Shown piece by piece: positions 13,308-13,453 of a stretch of 13,453 nucleotides of DNA; the stretch's first letter is position 1, and the number at the start of each line of letters is the position of its first letter. The stretch is taken from positions 1 to 13,453 of the forward strand of contig JASHYE010000276.1 in assembly GCA_030043155.1 (NCBI GenBank), in the 5' to 3' direction. The position numbers and the translations under genes were made by a program. The stretch is from Candidatus Acidiferrales bacterium. Its GTDB lineage: Bacteria; Acidobacteriota; Terriglobia; Acidoferrales; UBA7541. The notes below the pieces were generated by a model that saw only the letters and a program-made list of their open reading frames with translations, searched no databases and had not been told where the DNA came from.

Positions 13308-13453
13308 TCACTCCTTTGGTTTATAGGTTCCAAACTTCATGGCAACGGGCTTCAGAGTCGGATAGAACTGCACAAACGTATTGTCCACGGCGCCATGGGC
13401 ATTGTGGCAGTTCCAGCATGATTCCGGCGGATTTGGGCTGGCGCTCTTCGCAT
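13308..13453 (-). CDS. C-terminal end of a c-type haem protein, cytochrome P460-like (5' end outside window)
   Basis: On the minus strand the frame is open from the window edge (first full codon at 13451-13449) to a TGA at 13310-13308, giving the last 47 residues. They include the haem c attachment motif CWNCH (residues 12-16 of the fragment) followed by NAHGAVDNTFVQFYPTLKPVA and a KFGTYKPKE end. A CxxCH close to the C-terminus followed by a DxxFVQFYPTL-type segment is what I expect of cytochrome P460-family proteins, which are exported haem proteins. Most of the protein, including its signal peptide and catalytic lysine region, is outside the window, so the family call is moderate while the haem-binding site is clear. 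It converges with the 73-aa gene across 40 bases. Confidence 0.75.
   Translation of the reverse strand, partial: AKSASPNPPESCWNCHNAHGAVDNTFVQFYPTLKPVAMKFGTYKPKE

Overview
The window is bacterial, dense in genes and fairly GC-rich. It looks like a chromosomal segment from an Acidobacteriota-type organism. That assignment is inference from gene content: a large multi-SLBB export protein beside a Wzi-family protein and an initiating sugar transferase, plus a tandem pair of DUF507 genes. No rRNA or other strong taxonomic marker is present.

Positions 1-10467 (+ strand) are most of a Wzx/Wzy-type exopolysaccharide or capsule locus, entered in mid-gene. In order it holds: the 3' part of a Wzz-like chain-length protein, a GT4 glycosyltransferase, a Wzy-like polymerase, a 50-codon ORF, a GT2 glycosyltransferase, a Wzx-like flippase and a Wza-like periplasmic/outer-membrane export protein with several SLBB domains. 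These are packed with overlaps (ATGA, GTGA) or gaps of only a few bases, so they probably form one coupled operon. A 365-base non-coding gap with promoter-like and inverted-repeat signals follows. After it comes a second unit: a polyprenyl-phosphate sugar-phosphate transferase, which loads the first sugar, overlapping a Wzi-like outer-membrane protein. Together these encode loading of the lipid carrier, sugar addition, flipping, polymerisation, length control, export and surface attachment.

Positions 10468-11816 hold housekeeping elements. Two tRNA genes on the minus strand (tRNA-Val UAC, then tRNA-Asp GUC) have a good sigma70-like promoter. Divergent from them is a self-contained unit of two DUF507 genes with its own promoter and a hairpin terminator. 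A non-coding stretch follows, ending in a textbook terminator for the next minus-strand gene.

Positions 11817-13453 hold an exported M48-family zinc metalloprotease (minus strand, extended -10 promoter), a divergent 73-aa protein of unknown function, and, converging on it, the C-terminal end of a c-type haem protein resembling cytochrome P460 that runs off the window.

No mobile element, CRISPR array or phage gene was seen. The most notable points are the 50-codon ORF in frame behind the polymerase stop, a diverged 90-bp tandem duplication inside the export protein, the regulatory-looking gap before the sugar transferase, the DUF507 pair, and a palindrome at the -35 position of the protease promoter.
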